The notes under the pieces are model-generated. The model was not told where the DNA came from. It saw only the letters and a list, made by a program, of their open reading frames with translations, and did no database searches. DNA of 64,000 nt from Methylobacterium oryzae (GTDB lineage: Bacteria > Pseudomonadota > Alphaproteobacteria > Rhizobiales > Beijerinckiaceae): assembly GCF_021398735.1 (NCBI RefSeq), contig NZ_CP090349.1, positions 3,305,001 to 3,369,000 on the forward strand, written 5' to 3'. Positions 1 through 9,181 of the stretch are shown piece by piece. Position 1 is the stretch's first letter, and each line of letters opens with the position of its first letter. A program made the translations under genes and the position numbers.

Positions 1-41
1 ACAGGCGTGTGACGCCCGATTCGCCCTCCCGTTGAGCGTGC

Positions 42-845
42 TCAGGCCTCGAGGCTCAGGGTCATGCCGTCATAGGCGGGCACGATGCCCTCCGGCAGGC
101 GTGCCGCGAGGGCGCCGAAGTCGAGATCCGTGTGCAGGTTGGTCAGGACCGCGCGGCGTGGCTGCACCGACTCGATCAGCGCGAGGGCGTCCGAGACCGA
201 GAAGTGGGTCGGGTGCGGGGTGTCCCGCAGGGCGTCGATGATCAGCAGGTCGAGACCGCGGAGCCGGGCGAGGCTCGCCTCCGGGATCAGGCTGACGTCG
301 GGCATGTAGGCGGCCGCGCCGAAGCGGAAGCCCAGGGCCGCCTCGTTGCCGTGCTCCACCGGGAGCGATTCCACGGTGATCGCCCCCCCCTCCCCCTCTA
401 GGGTCAGGTCGCGGCCGGCGGCGAGGTCGCGCAGGTCGAGGATCGGCGGGTAGGCGCTCCCGGGGGGCGTCTCGAAGCAGTAGCCGAACCGGGCCGTGAG
501 CAGCGACCGCGTCAGGGCGTCGGCGTAGACCGGGATGCGGGCCCGCATGGCGATCACCAGCGGGCGCAGGTCGTCGATCCCGTGGGTGTGGTCGGCGTGG
601 GCGTGGGTGTAGAGCACCCCGTCGAGGCGCGTCACGCCGGCGTCGATGAGCTGCTCGCGCAGGTCCGGAGAGGTGTCGACCAGGAGCGTGGTCCGCCCCG
701 CCCCCGACGCGCGCTCCACCAGGATCGAGCAGCGCCGCCGGCGGTTGCGCGGCTCCGCCGGGTCGCAGGCGCCCCAGCCGCTGCCGACCCGCGGCACCCC
801 GCCGGACGAGCCGCAACCGAGGATGCGCAGGGTCAGGCTCGCCAT
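42..845 (-). CDS. MBL-fold metal-dependent hydrolase (PhnP-like)
   Basis: A 267-residue metallo-beta-lactamase-fold protein. The zinc motif HAHADH is at residues 81-86, followed by the conserved GIDDLRPL stretch, an isolated His in VEHGN and a C-terminal NLHTDLDF segment. These are typical of the PhnP-like phosphodiesterase branch that often follows tatD in alphaproteobacteria. It starts at ATG 845, 22 bp after the TatD stop, so it is probably the last gene of the metG-tatD unit. The fold and metal site are clear; the substrate is not, and an RNA- or cyclic-phosphate role is only family inference. Confidence 0.9.
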   Translation of the reverse strand: MASLTLRILGCGSSGGVPRVGSGWGACDPAEPRNRRRRCSILVERASGAGRTTLLVDTSPDLREQLIDAGVTRLDGVLYTHAHADHTHGIDDLRPLVIAMRARIPVYADALTRSLLTARFGYCFETPPGSAYPPILDLRDLAAGRDLTLEGEGGAITVESLPVEHGNEAALGFRFGAAAYMPDVSLIPEASLARLRGLDLLIIDALRDTPHPTHFSVSDALALIESVQPRRAVLTNLHTDLDFGALAARLPEGIVPAYDGMTLSLEA

Positions 846-867
846 CCGGATCTCCCGCTCCGACTCG

Positions 868-1668
868 TCACGCAGCGCCCGGGCGCGTTCCGGCGGCCTT
901 GTCGAACAAGGTGAAGAAATTCGCCGTCGTGGTCCGGGCGAAGTCCTCGGCGGTCAGCCCCAGGGTCCCGGCCAGCGACCGGGCGGTGTCGGCCGTGTAG
1001 GCCGGCTCGTTGGTCCGTCCCCGGTGGGGCTCGGGGGCCAGGAACGGCGCGTCGGTCTCCACCAGGATCCGGTCGAGGGGCACGGCCCTGGCGATGTCGC
1101 GCAGGTCGTGCGAGCGCCGGAACGTGACGATGCCCGAGAAGGACACGTACAGCCCCAGCTCCACCCCGGCCTCCGCCAGCCGCCGCCCCGACGAGAAGCA
1201 GTGCAGCACCGCCCGGAACGGCGCCCGGCCCATCTCGTCGGCAAGCACCCGCTCCATGTGGTCGTCGGCGTCCCGGGCGTGGATCACGAGCGGCAGGCCG
1301 GAGAGCCGGGCCGCCGCGATGTGGGCGCGCAGCACCCGCTCCTGCACGGCCTCGGGGGCGGCGTCGGCGTAGTGGTAGTCGAGGCCGGCCTCGCCGATCC
1401 CGACGCAGCGCGGGCTGGCCTGGGCGAGGCCCGCGATCGTCTCGGCGGCGACGTCCGGCTCCTCGGCGGCCCCGTGGGGATGGGTGCCGACCGTGTGCCA
1501 AACCTCGGGATGGGCCTTGGCGATCGCCCGGTAGGTGTCGGCCTTGGCGACCCGGGTGGCGATCGTGAGCATGCCGGCGACGCCCGCGGCCTTGGCGCGG
1601 GCGATCACGCCCGGGAGGTCGGCGGCGAAGTCCGGGAAGTCGAGATGGCAGTGGCTGTCGATGAGCAT
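868..1668 (-). CDS. TatD family metal-dependent hydrolase
   Basis: A 266-residue TIM-barrel metallohydrolase. The first metal pair is His6/His8 in MLIDSHCHLDF, then GEAGLDYHY, the HARDA strand, LHCFS and the C-terminal ETDAPFLAP motif, in family order. TatD proteins are metal-dependent DNases/exonucleases or D-aminoacyl-tRNA deacylases acting in the cytoplasm. The frame is open further upstream, but homologues begin at MLIDSH, so ATG 1668 is chosen. It lies 49 bp after metG, in the usual metG-tatD-MBL order. Confidence 0.94.
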   Translation of the reverse strand: MLIDSHCHLDFPDFAADLPGVIARAKAAGVAGMLTIATRVAKADTYRAIAKAHPEVWHTVGTHPHGAAEEPDVAAETIAGLAQASPRCVGIGEAGLDYHYADAAPEAVQERVLRAHIAAARLSGLPLVIHARDADDHMERVLADEMGRAPFRAVLHCFSSGRRLAEAGVELGLYVSFSGIVTFRRSHDLRDIARAVPLDRILVETDAPFLAPEPHRGRTNEPAYTADTARSLAGTLGLTAEDFARTTTANFFTLFDKAAGTRPGAA

Positions 1669-1717
1669 CGGGTCTCGGGGCCGTCGGGCGGCAGGGTCCT
1701 TCAAGCGGCAAGGTCCT

Positions 1718-3295
1718 TCAGGCGGACGGAGTCTCGGGGCGCTCGAAGCGCGGGAAGATCGGCGCGGGGGCGGGGAGCGCCGTGCCGGGCACGAGCCGGC
1801 CCCCCTCCCCCACATCGGCGAGGCCGCGCCGGTCGGCCGGCACCGCCAGCAGGTCGAGGAGCTTGGCCGCCGCCCCCGGCACGAAGGGCTGGGTCAGGAT
1901 GCCGAAGACGCGCAGGGATTCCAGCGTCGTGTAGAGCACCGCGTTCATCCGCGCCGGGTCGGACTTGCGCAGTTTCCATGGCTCCTGGGCGGCGAAGTAG
2001 CGGTTGGCCTCGGCCACCACGGCCCAGATCTCGGCCAGGACGGTGTGGAGCGCCAGCTCGCCCATGAGGGTCCGGGCCCGTGCCGGCAGGGCGTCGGCCT
2101 GGGCCAGCAGGGCCGTGTCGGCCGCGTCCAGGCTGCCCGGATCCGGCACCGCGCCGTCGCAGTTCTTGGCGACCATCGTGAGCGAGCGCTGGGCGAGGTT
2201 GCCGAGATCGTTGGCGAGATCGGCGTTGATCCGGCCGATGATCGCCTCGTGGCTGTAGCTGCCGTCGCCGCCGAACGGCACCTCGCGCAGCACGAAGTAG
2301 CGCACCGGGTCGACCCCGTAGGTGTCGGCGAGCTCGAACGGGTCGAGGACGTTGCCCAGCGACTTCGACATCTTCTCGCCCTTGGAGAGCAGGAAGCCGT
2401 GGCCGAAGACGCGCTTCGGGAGCGGCAGCCCGGCCGACATCAGGAAGGCCGGCCAGTAGACCGCGTGGAACCGGACGATGTCCTTGCCGATCACGTGCAG
2501 GTCCATCGGCCAGAATCTTTTTTGGGGGTTCTCCGCGTCGGGGAAGCCGGTGACGGTGAGATAGTTGGTGAGCGCGTCGACCCACACGTACATCACGTGG
2601 TTCGGATGCCCCGGCACCGGCACGCCCCAGTCGAAATTGGTGCGGCTGACCGAGAGGTCCTTGAGGCCGGAGCGCACGAAGCTCGCCACCTCGTTCCGGC
2701 GCGTGTCCGGCCCGATGAAATCCGGCTGATCCGCGTAGAGTTCCAGCAGCCGGTCCTGGTAGGCGGACAGTCTGAAAAGGAAATTCTCCTCCTCCATCCA
2801 CTCGACCGGCGTGTCGGTGGCGAGGCTGCGGCGGCTGCCATCCTCCAGGAGCCGGGTCTCGGACTCGTCGTAGTAGGCCTCGTCGCGGACCGAGTACCAG
2901 CCGGCATACTTGTCGAGGTAGATGTCGCCGTTGGCCTCCATCCGCCGCCAGATCTCCTGGGCGGCGGCGTAGTGGTCGGGCTCGGTGGTGCGGATGAAGC
3001 GGTCGTAGGCGCAGTCCATCCGGTCGGCCATGGCCTGGAACCGGGCGGCCGTGCCGTCGACGTAGGCGCGCGGGGTGGTGCCGGCCCGGGTCGCGGCCTG
3101 CTGGATCTTGAGCCCGTGCTCGTCGGTCCCGGTGGAGAACAGCACGTCGTAGCCGTCGAGCCGGTGGAAGCGCGCGATCGCGTCGGCGGCGATCACCTCG
3201 TAGGCGTGGCCGATATGGGGCGCGCCGTTGGGGTAGGAGATCGCGGTCGAGAGACCGAACGTCTTTCGGGGATTCGCCGGGGCGTTGGACGTCAC
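1718..3295 (-). CDS. metG: Methionine--tRNA ligase
   Basis: A 525-residue class I aminoacyl-tRNA synthetase that charges tRNA-Met. The HIGH-type motif is PHIGH at residues 26-30 and KMSKS is at 308-312, followed by the helical anticodon-binding domain. The connective region has no zinc-binding Cys pairs, and there is no C-terminal EMAP-like tRNA-binding domain, as in the short alphaproteobacterial MetG. The start is GTG 3295: homologues begin a few residues before [14 protein letters not shown], and the upstream open frame is low-complexity Arg/Pro sequence. In related genomes holB normally sits just upstream; here a 4.8 kb cassette separates them. Confidence 0.96.
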   Translation of the reverse strand: MTSNAPANPRKTFGLSTAISYPNGAPHIGHAYEVIAADAIARFHRLDGYDVLFSTGTDEHGLKIQQAATRAGTTPRAYVDGTAARFQAMADRMDCAYDRFIRTTEPDHYAAAQEIWRRMEANGDIYLDKYAGWYSVRDEAYYDESETRLLEDGSRRSLATDTPVEWMEEENFLFRLSAYQDRLLELYADQPDFIGPDTRRNEVASFVRSGLKDLSVSRTNFDWGVPVPGHPNHVMYVWVDALTNYLTVTGFPDAENPQKRFWPMDLHVIGKDIVRFHAVYWPAFLMSAGLPLPKRVFGHGFLLSKGEKMSKSLGNVLDPFELADTYGVDPVRYFVLREVPFGGDGSYSHEAIIGRINADLANDLGNLAQRSLTMVAKNCDGAVPDPGSLDAADTALLAQADALPARARTLMGELALHTVLAEIWAVVAEANRYFAAQEPWKLRKSDPARMNAVLYTTLESLRVFGILTQPFVPGAAAKLLDLLAVPADRRGLADVGEGGRLVPGTALPAPAPIFPRFERPETPSA

Positions 3296-4050
3296 GTCTG
3301 TGGTGTTCCGGATGAGCGCGGGAAGCTGCCCGCGTTGTCGCGCGGCCGGCGCCGGGACGCAACCGTCGCCGCCTGCGGGCGCGACGGCGATCCTCCGCGG
3401 CGGCCGGCACCGGACACGCGTGATCGTCCGCGCGCGCGCGTGGCGCCGGGGGCATGGCCCGGGAGACGGCACGAGGGACGCGGGACGCCGCGGGAACCCA
3501 GGTGTCGGCCAAGTACGCGCGGGATCCGATCCCCGCGGCGCCCCGCGGCATCGACCGGGCATGGTCCCCAGCCGCTGCCGTCTGTCTCGTCGCGGCGTCT
3601 CCGACGTCCCGGTCCTGCGACTCCCCGTGAGCGGTCTCGGTCGCGGTGCGCGCACGCCGTGCCCGCACCTCCGGAACCCGCATCGGCGCCGTGGCCTTCC
3701 AGCCGTCCCCCGCCTCGTAGTGGGCGGGTCCGCAGGTCGCTCAGGGTCGGCCCAGAGGCGGGTCGGCGCGGGGGCATTTCCTCACCCCGCCGGGCACAGT
3801 GCCGCCCGGTCTCACGCCCGCATCCGAGGCACGCCCCGCACCGGTCCGTCGCCCGGGGCGATGGCGGCTGAGAGCCACCGACGCGGGCGCCGCCCCGTCC
3901 CCGGACCCGCACGGTCAGCCACCGGGCGGGCCCCCGAAGGACGCCCCGGGATCGCTCCCGGGCCGCCGCGGACAGGTGCGGTCAGGAAGCACAAAATAGG
4001 AACATTGTCAAGGGAAGCTGAGCCGCGCGCTGCGGTCGACGCGCACCTCT

Positions 4051-4140
4051 CCGTCATCGCGAGCGCAGCGAAGCGAGCCAGGGCGGCGCAACATCGGCAA
4101 GGTCGCGCTGCTGGATTGCTTCGCTCCGCTCGCAAGGACG
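4051..4140. repeat. Dispersed palindromic repeat, copy 1
   Basis: Left arm GCGAGCGCAGCGAAGCGAG begins near 4059; the right arm TTGCTTCGCTCCGCTCGC is near 4116-4133, so the two arms can pair as a long hairpin around a variable centre. The same arms recur near 21356, 41248 (degenerate) and 48392. This is the REP/palindromic-unit type of repeat found in intergenic DNA of Methylobacterium and relatives. Confidence 0.8.
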
Positions 4141-4329
4141 TCGGTGCCGAAGACTCATCGGCCGCGGGCACCGTCACATGGGCCGAGCCCTGCCGGCGTT
4201 CCGTCGCGCCGCCGGATCGGTGCACCACGCACGGCTGCCATCGACGTCACATCGGCCCGGAATGCCGAGCGCCAGCGGACGCAGATCCGCTCGCTAAGTT
4301 ATTCTCGGAGCTTGAGGGACGCAGGAGCG

Positions 4330-4500
4330 TGACATATGAGCGATTCGAATCGGTATTGCGGGGTCTTTGTCGACGAAATGTATATAGAGATCGGACTTAT
4401 GGCCGTACACGGTTCGATATATTGCGAATAACAGAGACAATAAGTCGATTATTGCTGAATTGGTCGATCGAATATGGGGGCGATGTGATCTATCTTTCGT
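4330..4500 (+). promoter_or_regulatory. AT-rich islet with inverted repeats upstream of AraC-type gene
   Basis: About 170 bp with markedly lower GC than anything around it. It contains the inverted repeat CAATAA-N5-TTATTG at 4438-4454 and TTCG-N8-CGAA at 4413-4428, plus TATATA- and TATATT-like boxes. Its place directly upstream of the AraC-type regulator suggests a promoter/operator, or the edge of transferred DNA. No transcription start can be assigned from sequence. Confidence 0.4.
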
Positions 4501-4503
4501 TGA

Positions 4504-5571
4504 TGTCTTGTCTTCAGGTCACGCTCCGGGGCATCCGGCTCCGCGCAACGGACGGGTTCTCCGGAGGCCGCGCGCCGGCGCCTCTCCGAGCGGCCTGAGC
4601 GCCGGGTCTTCTCGACGGCCGGGACACATCCCCGGACGCGCTTCAAGCTCTGGCAGGAGGTCGTCGCCGAACGGATCGGGCCGATCGAGCAGCGCCGGCG
4701 CGCCGACGGGCCGTTCGCGGGCGAGATCGAGATCGGCGCCGTCGGCCCGCTGACCTTCAGCCGGATCACCCAGAGCGCCCTCACGACCACGATCACCGCC
4801 GATACGGTCCGGCGCCGGCCTGACGGGCTGATCCGCTTGAACTTCCGTCTCGTCGGCGCGTCCACCTTTCAGCAGCACGGCCGCGAGGCGGTGCAGGGGA
4901 CGGGAGACCTCACCGTCATCGACCATCACCCGGGCGTGCTGGACGCGCGCACGGATGGCCAGACCCTGGTCATGGCCCTGCCGCGGGAGCGCCTCGAGAG
5001 CCTGCTCGGACCGGCCCGGCTGTTCGCGGCCCTGACGATGCCCGCCGGATCGGCCACGACCCGCCTGGTGACGACCTTCTTCGGGGATCTGCTCCGGGTG
5101 AACCGGCAACTCTCCCCCGAGGCAGCGGAGCGCATGGCGACCATCGGCGTGGATCTGATCGTGGCCGCGCTCGCGGATCGGATGGCCCGGGAGGTGCCGC
5201 ATTCCCTGCACGGCAGCGTCGTGGTCCAGCGCGCCAAGGCCCATGTCGAGGCGAATCTCGGCGACCAGACCCTCGATCCGCCCCGGCTCGCCGCCGCGAT
5301 GGGCGTGTCCCTGCGCCGGCTCCAGGAACTGTTCCACGAGCGCGGCCAGCACATCTCCGACTGGATCTGGGAGCGCCGCCTCGCGGCGGCGGCCAGGCGC
5401 CTCTCCGATCCGGTCAGCCTGCACCGCCCGATCGGCGTCGTGGCCTACGAGTGCGGCTTCGCGACCCAGGCCCATTTCGCCCGGCGCTTCAAGGACCGCC
5501 ACGGCCTGTCGCCCCGCGCCTACAGGGAAGCCGCGATCTTGCGCCTGTCCGGCAGCCGGCCGGATCCGTGA
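4504..5571 (+). CDS. AraC-family regulator with no standard start codon (possibly broken)
   Basis: The C-terminal half is a clear AraC/XylS double helix-turn-helix: LAAAMGVSLRRLQELFHERG, then ECGFATQAHFARRFKDRHGLSPRAYR. The N-terminal half, from about 4609 (FSTAG...RFKLWQEVV), matches the AraC_binding_2 sensor domain and stays in one frame to the stop at 5571. Between the TGA at 4501 and that homology there is no ATG, GTG, TTG or CTG. The first usable start is TTG 4837, which would remove most of the conserved N-terminus. The coordinates given are the open frame after the TGA. Either the start was lost (pseudogene or frameshift), a non-standard start is used, or only a TTG-started short form is made. 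It converges on the monooxygenase gene. Confidence 0.7.
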   Translation, partial: CLVFRSRSGASGSAQRTGSPEAARRRLSERPERRVFSTAGTHPRTRFKLWQEVVAERIGPIEQRRRADGPFAGEIEIGAVGPLTFSRITQSALTTTITADTVRRRPDGLIRLNFRLVGASTFQQHGREAVQGTGDLTVIDHHPGVLDARTDGQTLVMALPRERLESLLGPARLFAALTMPAGSATTRLVTTFFGDLLRVNRQLSPEAAERMATIGVDLIVAALADRMAREVPHSLHGSVVVQRAKAHVEANLGDQTLDPPRLAAAMGVSLRRLQELFHERGQHISDWIWERRLAAAARRLSDPVSLHRPIGVVAYECGFATQAHFARRFKDRHGLSPRAYREAAILRLSGSRPDP

Positions 5572-5678
5572 GACGCCGCGACTCCGGTGCCGGTCGCGGG
5601 CGGCCGGGACGCGGCGCCGGGACGAGGGGCGGTGCCGTGCCCCGGGGCACGGCTCCGACGTCGCGGCCCCCGCCGCCC

Positions 5679-7394
5679 TCACCCGGCGCAAGCCGCCTCC
5701 GGCCGCACCACTTCCCCGGCCGCGCGCCCCGCCGCGTCGAAGAGCGCGCGGCAATACGCGATCAGGCGATCGGTCCGGTCCGCGCCGCTCCGGAAGGCGA
5801 TGTGCCCGTCCGGGCGCACCAGCACGAGCGCCGGCCGGCCCTCCAGCCCGTAGGCGCCGTGTGCCCGGCCGTCCAGATCCGACAGGACGGGCATCTCCGC
5901 CGCGATCAGGGGGCCGGCGAGGACGAGCCGCGGACGCAGCCAGGGCCAGGGCGCCACGGCCTGGACCGCCTCCAGAAGGAAGGGCGCCGCCTCCGGCGAC
6001 CGTCCGTCGAAGCACAGGAGCGCCCAGCCCGTCGTCCATCCGTCCGGGTTGTAGAGGAACGGGAACAGGCGCGTGCGCACCCCGTCCCGCGTCACCGGCG
6101 CGTCCGGCGCGCGCTGGCCCGGCTTCGGCCCCGGCCGCAGCAGGTGCGTCAGGTTCGCGAGGCCCGACAGGTGATCCGCGTTCAGGAGGCTGCCGGGATA
6201 GGCGACGCCCATCTGCTGCATGTCGTCCGTCCCCTGCAGCAGGGAGCCCAGGTTCGGCAGCGCCTTCGCGGCCAGCCCCAGCACCGTGTCGGTGACGGGG
6301 CCGCGATAGACGGTCCACCGGAACCCGCGCACCTGCTGGGCGCTCAGCCGGGCGTGCTCGCCGCCGCGCTCGCCGTCGTAGGAGTCGAGGATGGCGGGCG
6401 CCGCCTCGCCCCGCAGGGTCATGGCCAGCCGCCACGCGATCTCGACCGCGTCGTGGAGGCCGGCATTCATCCCCTGGCCGCCGATCGGCAGGGACAGGTG
6501 CCCGGCATCGCCCGCCAGGAACACGCGGCCCCGCGCGTAGCCGGGGGAGACCCCGTAGGCGAAGCGGCTGTGGGTGAGCCATTGCGGGTCGCTCAGGGTG
6601 AGGGTCTCGTCGCCGGTGACCTCCCGGGCGAGGGCCTGGATCTCCGCGAGCGTCGGGTCGCGGTCCGGCACGCCGGCGTCGTCGGCCAGGAAGAACAGCC
6701 GGTGGTAGCCGCCCCAGACCGGCATGATGCCGGCGAAGCCGCGCGGGTAGTAGAAGAACCAGAGCTGGTCCGGCTCGGACCCGCGGCGCCAGGACAGCCG
6801 GGCGTCGACCTGCCGGTTCATGCAGCCCGCGAGCCGCTCGGGCTCGAAATCCAGGCCGAGCCGGGCGCGGACCGTGCTCCGGGCCCCGTCGGCGGCCACG
6901 CAGTAGCGGGCGCGCAGCCGCGTCTCCGGCCCGTCCGCGCCCCGCCGGAGGGTCACGGTGACGCCCGCCGCGTCCTGGTCGATGCCGGTCACCGTGCAGC
7001 CCCGGTCCAGCCGACCGCCGCGGGCCTCGAACGCGTCGATCAAGGTCCGCTCGATCACGTCCTGCCCGCTGTACAGGACGTCGGGATAGGGGCTGGCGAC
7101 GTCGGCGATGGGGATCGGCGTCGTCGGCGCGCCGTCGACGAAGAAGTTGATGGTGCGGACCGCGTAGGCGTTCTCCGCCAGGGCGTCGCGCAGGCCGATG
7201 CCGGCGAGCAACTCCTGCGGGCGGGCCCAGAGATTGTTGGCCCGCGAGTACGCCCTGACCTCCGCGCGCTGCTCCAGGATCAGGCACGACACGCCGTGAT
7301 GGCGCAGGGCGCAGCCCGCGGTCAGGCCGACGGGGCCCGCGCCGACGACGATCACGTCGGCGTCGTAGCCCGGGGCGGCGTGGGCGTCGGTCAT
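5679..7394 (-). CDS. FAD-dependent aromatic monooxygenase
   Basis: A 571-residue class A flavoprotein monooxygenase of the PheA/PcpB/TfdB kind. It has the dinucleotide fold GAGPVG at 18-23, the DG motif (CVAADGARSTVR), and the GD motif with its helix (FLAGDAGHLSLPIGGQGMNAGLHDA). A C-terminal thioredoxin-like domain follows, as in phenol hydroxylases. Such enzymes hydroxylate phenolic or polyketide-like rings with NAD(P)H and O2; the substrate cannot be told here. The start ATG 7394 overlaps the stop of the MarR gene by 4 bp (ATGA), so the pair is almost certainly translationally coupled and repressed by that MarR protein. Confidence 0.9.
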   Translation of the reverse strand: MTDAHAAPGYDADVIVVGAGPVGLTAGCALRHHGVSCLILEQRAEVRAYSRANNLWARPQELLAGIGLRDALAENAYAVRTINFFVDGAPTTPIPIADVASPYPDVLYSGQDVIERTLIDAFEARGGRLDRGCTVTGIDQDAAGVTVTLRRGADGPETRLRARYCVAADGARSTVRARLGLDFEPERLAGCMNRQVDARLSWRRGSEPDQLWFFYYPRGFAGIMPVWGGYHRLFFLADDAGVPDRDPTLAEIQALAREVTGDETLTLSDPQWLTHSRFAYGVSPGYARGRVFLAGDAGHLSLPIGGQGMNAGLHDAVEIAWRLAMTLRGEAAPAILDSYDGERGGEHARLSAQQVRGFRWTVYRGPVTDTVLGLAAKALPNLGSLLQGTDDMQQMGVAYPGSLLNADHLSGLANLTHLLRPGPKPGQRAPDAPVTRDGVRTRLFPFLYNPDGWTTGWALLCFDGRSPEAAPFLLEAVQAVAPWPWLRPRLVLAGPLIAAEMPVLSDLDGRAHGAYGLEGRPALVLVRPDGHIAFRSGADRTDRLIAYCRALFDAAGRAAGEVVRPEAACAG

Positions 7395-7987
7395 CGGTCG
7401 GTCTCCTGTCGGCTTTCCTGTCGGGTCTCGTGCGGGGTCTCGTGCGGGGTCTCGTGCGGGGTCTCGTGCGGCGTCTCCTGCCGGGCCTCCGCGGCGATGG
7501 ACGCGATGGCGGCGTGGGAGGCGCCGATCCGCCGCTGCAGGCCCTGCAGCAGCGCGGCGGCGGCCTCGACGGCCTCGGGCGCGAGGCCCTCGGTGAGCCC
7601 GTCCGACCAGAGGGCGTTGCGCGCCATCGCCTGCCGATAGGCCCCCGCGCCCCGCGGGGTCATGGCGACGAGGGGCGCGCGGCGGTGGTGGGGGTTGGGC
7701 GCGAGCCGGATCAGCCCGTCGGCCCGCATCTCGCCGACGAGGCGCTGCACCGACTGGCGGGCGAGGCCCATGTTGCGGGCGATGTGGGCGACGGGCAGCG
7801 GCGCCGGCGCGAGGGCGATGGCCCCCAGCACCTGCCAGCGGGCGCTGGTGAGCCCGAGATCCTGCACCAGCGTGTCGCCGGCCGCGAGCAGGTCGCCGTT
7901 GAGGCGGAACACCGCGACCACGAGGTCCGACAGGGCGTGCCGGGTCCGGTCGCGGTCGCGGGCTGTCCGAGGCGGGTCGGGCTCCAT
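7391..7987 (-). CDS. MarR-family transcriptional regulator with repeated C-terminal tail
   Basis: A 198-residue winged-helix regulator. A dimerisation helix is followed by GLTSARWQVLGAIA, the recognition region ARNMGLARQSVQRLVGEM and the wing LAPNPHHRRAPLVAMTPRG, all standard MarR features. The last ~30 residues are a tandem HETP-type repeat (about five units) outside the MarR fold, encoded by a 12-bp DNA repeat. It is the first gene of a two-gene operon with the monooxygenase, and its upstream region carries two overlapping palindromes fitting autoregulation. A likely role is derepression by a phenolic ligand (inference from family and context). Confidence 0.9.
   Translation of the reverse strand: MEPDPPRTARDRDRTRHALSDLVVAVFRLNGDLLAAGDTLVQDLGLTSARWQVLGAIALAPAPLPVAHIARNMGLARQSVQRLVGEMRADGLIRLAPNPHHRRAPLVAMTPRGAGAYRQAMARNALWSDGLTEGLAPEAVEAAAALLQGLQRRIGASHAAIASIAAEARQETPHETPHETPHETPHETRQESRQETDR
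7425..7472. repeat. 12-bp tandem repeat in the marR 3' end
   Basis: Four head-to-tail units of GTCTCGTGCGGG (the last with one change), with degenerate copies on both sides. The unit is a multiple of three, so copy-number change would lengthen or shorten the HETP tail without shifting frame. Confidence 0.9.
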
Positions 7988-8012
7988 GGGGCACGTCCTG
8001 ACGGCAGGATGT

Positions 8013-8036
8013 TGTCAGAATGACAGTATGCTGTCA
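8013..8036. promoter_or_regulatory. Overlapping palindromic operator upstream of marR
   Basis: Two perfect inverted repeats share a half-site: TGTCA-N3-TGACA (8013-8025) and TGACAG-TATG-CTGTCA (8021-8036). They lie 26-49 bp upstream of the marR start at 7987, a typical place for an autoregulatory MarR operator. Perfect symmetry plus overlap makes chance unlikely; the protein-DNA link is inferred. Confidence 0.75.
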
Positions 8037-8128
8037 TCGCGCGGACAACGGCGCCGGCGCCGGACGGTTCCACGCCGGCGGCGGGCCGGATCCCGATGTC
8101 GGATACGGGGACGGGTGCCCGCCGGGCC

Positions 8129-9181
8129 CTAAGCCACCGCCGCGAGATCCCCGAACAGCGACAGCACGACCGGGCGCCGGTCGAGGTTGTAGATCGCCGC
8201 CTCCCGGGCGGCGCGGCCGAACCGGTCGGCGACCTCCACCAGGGCCGCGAGGCGGGCGGGGGGCTCATCCCGGCGCCGGTCGATCTCGGCCGAGACGAAG
8301 CGCAGCACCGCGTCCTGGGCGGCCTCGAACCGCGCCTCGGCGTCGCGGCCCGCCAGGGTCTCGGCGAGCTTGAGCACCCGGCCCCAGTCGGGCGTGCGCG
8401 CCCGCGCCAGCAGGGTCTCGATCTCGGCCACGAGGCCGGCGGTGACCGGATCGAGCATCGCGAGCGCGCGGGCGACCGAGCCCTCGCACTGGGCCAGTGC
8501 CCGGGCCAGGGCGGTCTCGTCGGGCTGCGCGAAGGGCTCGGGCAGGCCGCGCACCACCCGGGCGACGTCCTCGGCCGGGAGGGGGCGCAGCATCAGCGCC
8601 CGGCAGCGGGAGCGGATGGTCGGCAGCAGCCGGCCGGGCTGGTGGGACAGGATCAGGAACAGCGCGCGGGGCGGCGGCTCCTCCAGCACCTTGAGCAGGG
8701 CGTTGGCGGCGTTGGCGTTCAGGTCCTCGGCGCTGTCGAGGATGCAGACGCGCCAGCCCGAATCCGCGGCCGTCGAGGCGAACAGGTCGAGGGCGCGGCG
8801 CACCGCGTCGACCGAGATCTTGGTCGGCAGCGTCTTGGCGCCGGCGCTCCGGTGGCGGCGCAGGACCACGAGGTTCGGGTGCGACAGGCCCGCCACCTTG
8901 CCGAGGACGGCGTCGCCCGCCGGCACGGCGAGGCCCATCGGGCCCCCGCCCCCCGGGTAGGCGAGCAGGCGCCGGGCGACCCGGTAGGCCAGGGTCGCCT
9001 TGCCGATGCCGGGGGCGCCGCCGATCAGCCACGCGTGGTGCAGGCGCCCCGCCGCGATGGCGGCCGCGAAGGCGTCGGCCGCGGCCGCGTGGCCGACGAG
9101 CCCGAGGGTCTCGCGCGGGCGCGGGATCCCGGCGAGGTCCCCGGGCTCGACGTCGTCGGCGGCGCGGTCGGTGGGCTTCAC
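8129..9181 (-). CDS. holB: DNA polymerase III subunit delta'
   Basis: A 350-residue AAA+ clamp-loader subunit. Walker A is GGAPGIGKAT at 54-63, and the sensor region has the SRC motif (TIRSRCRALMLRPL). Asp/Glu and Arg positions follow the bacterial delta' pattern. It loads the beta clamp as part of the gamma/tau complex. The start is GTG 9181, which sits inside a 14-bp tandem repeat array. It lies downstream of tmk in the usual dacA-tmk-holB order, separated from metG by an accessory cassette. Confidence 0.94.
   Translation of the reverse strand: MKPTDRAADDVEPGDLAGIPRPRETLGLVGHAAAADAFAAAIAAGRLHHAWLIGGAPGIGKATLAYRVARRLLAYPGGGGPMGLAVPAGDAVLGKVAGLSHPNLVVLRRHRSAGAKTLPTKISVDAVRRALDLFASTAADSGWRVCILDSAEDLNANAANALLKVLEEPPPRALFLILSHQPGRLLPTIRSRCRALMLRPLPAEDVARVVRGLPEPFAQPDETALARALAQCEGSVARALAMLDPVTAGLVAEIETLLARARTPDWGRVLKLAETLAGRDAEARFEAAQDAVLRFVSAEIDRRRDEPPARLAALVEVADRFGRAAREAAIYNLDRRPVVLSLFGDLAAVA

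Larger units (their letters stand above)
3296..4503. other. Gene-poor 1.2 kb stretch upstream of metG
   Basis: No believable gene is seen on either strand. The long open frames here are Arg/Pro/Gly-rich, lack domain motifs and arise from the high GC content. The stretch holds the metG upstream region, a palindromic dispersed repeat (4051-4140) and, at its right end, an AT-rich islet (about 4330-4500) that looks like a promoter. It may be decayed sequence left by insertion of the regulator/monooxygenase cassette; that is inference. Confidence 0.6.

Noticed and set aside
1535..3871. Very long open frame on the + strand opposite metG
   Set aside because: It is antisense to metG/tatD, low in hydrophobic core patterns, and is expected from codon bias at this GC content.
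3292..3912. Minus-strand frame upstream of metG
   Set aside because: Arg/Gly/Pro-rich throughout with no motif; typical GC-driven open frame.
7425..7472. CRISPR-like short repeats
   Set aside because: The units are contiguous with no spacers, lie inside genes and keep frame; none of the repeat arrays in the window resembles a CRISPR.
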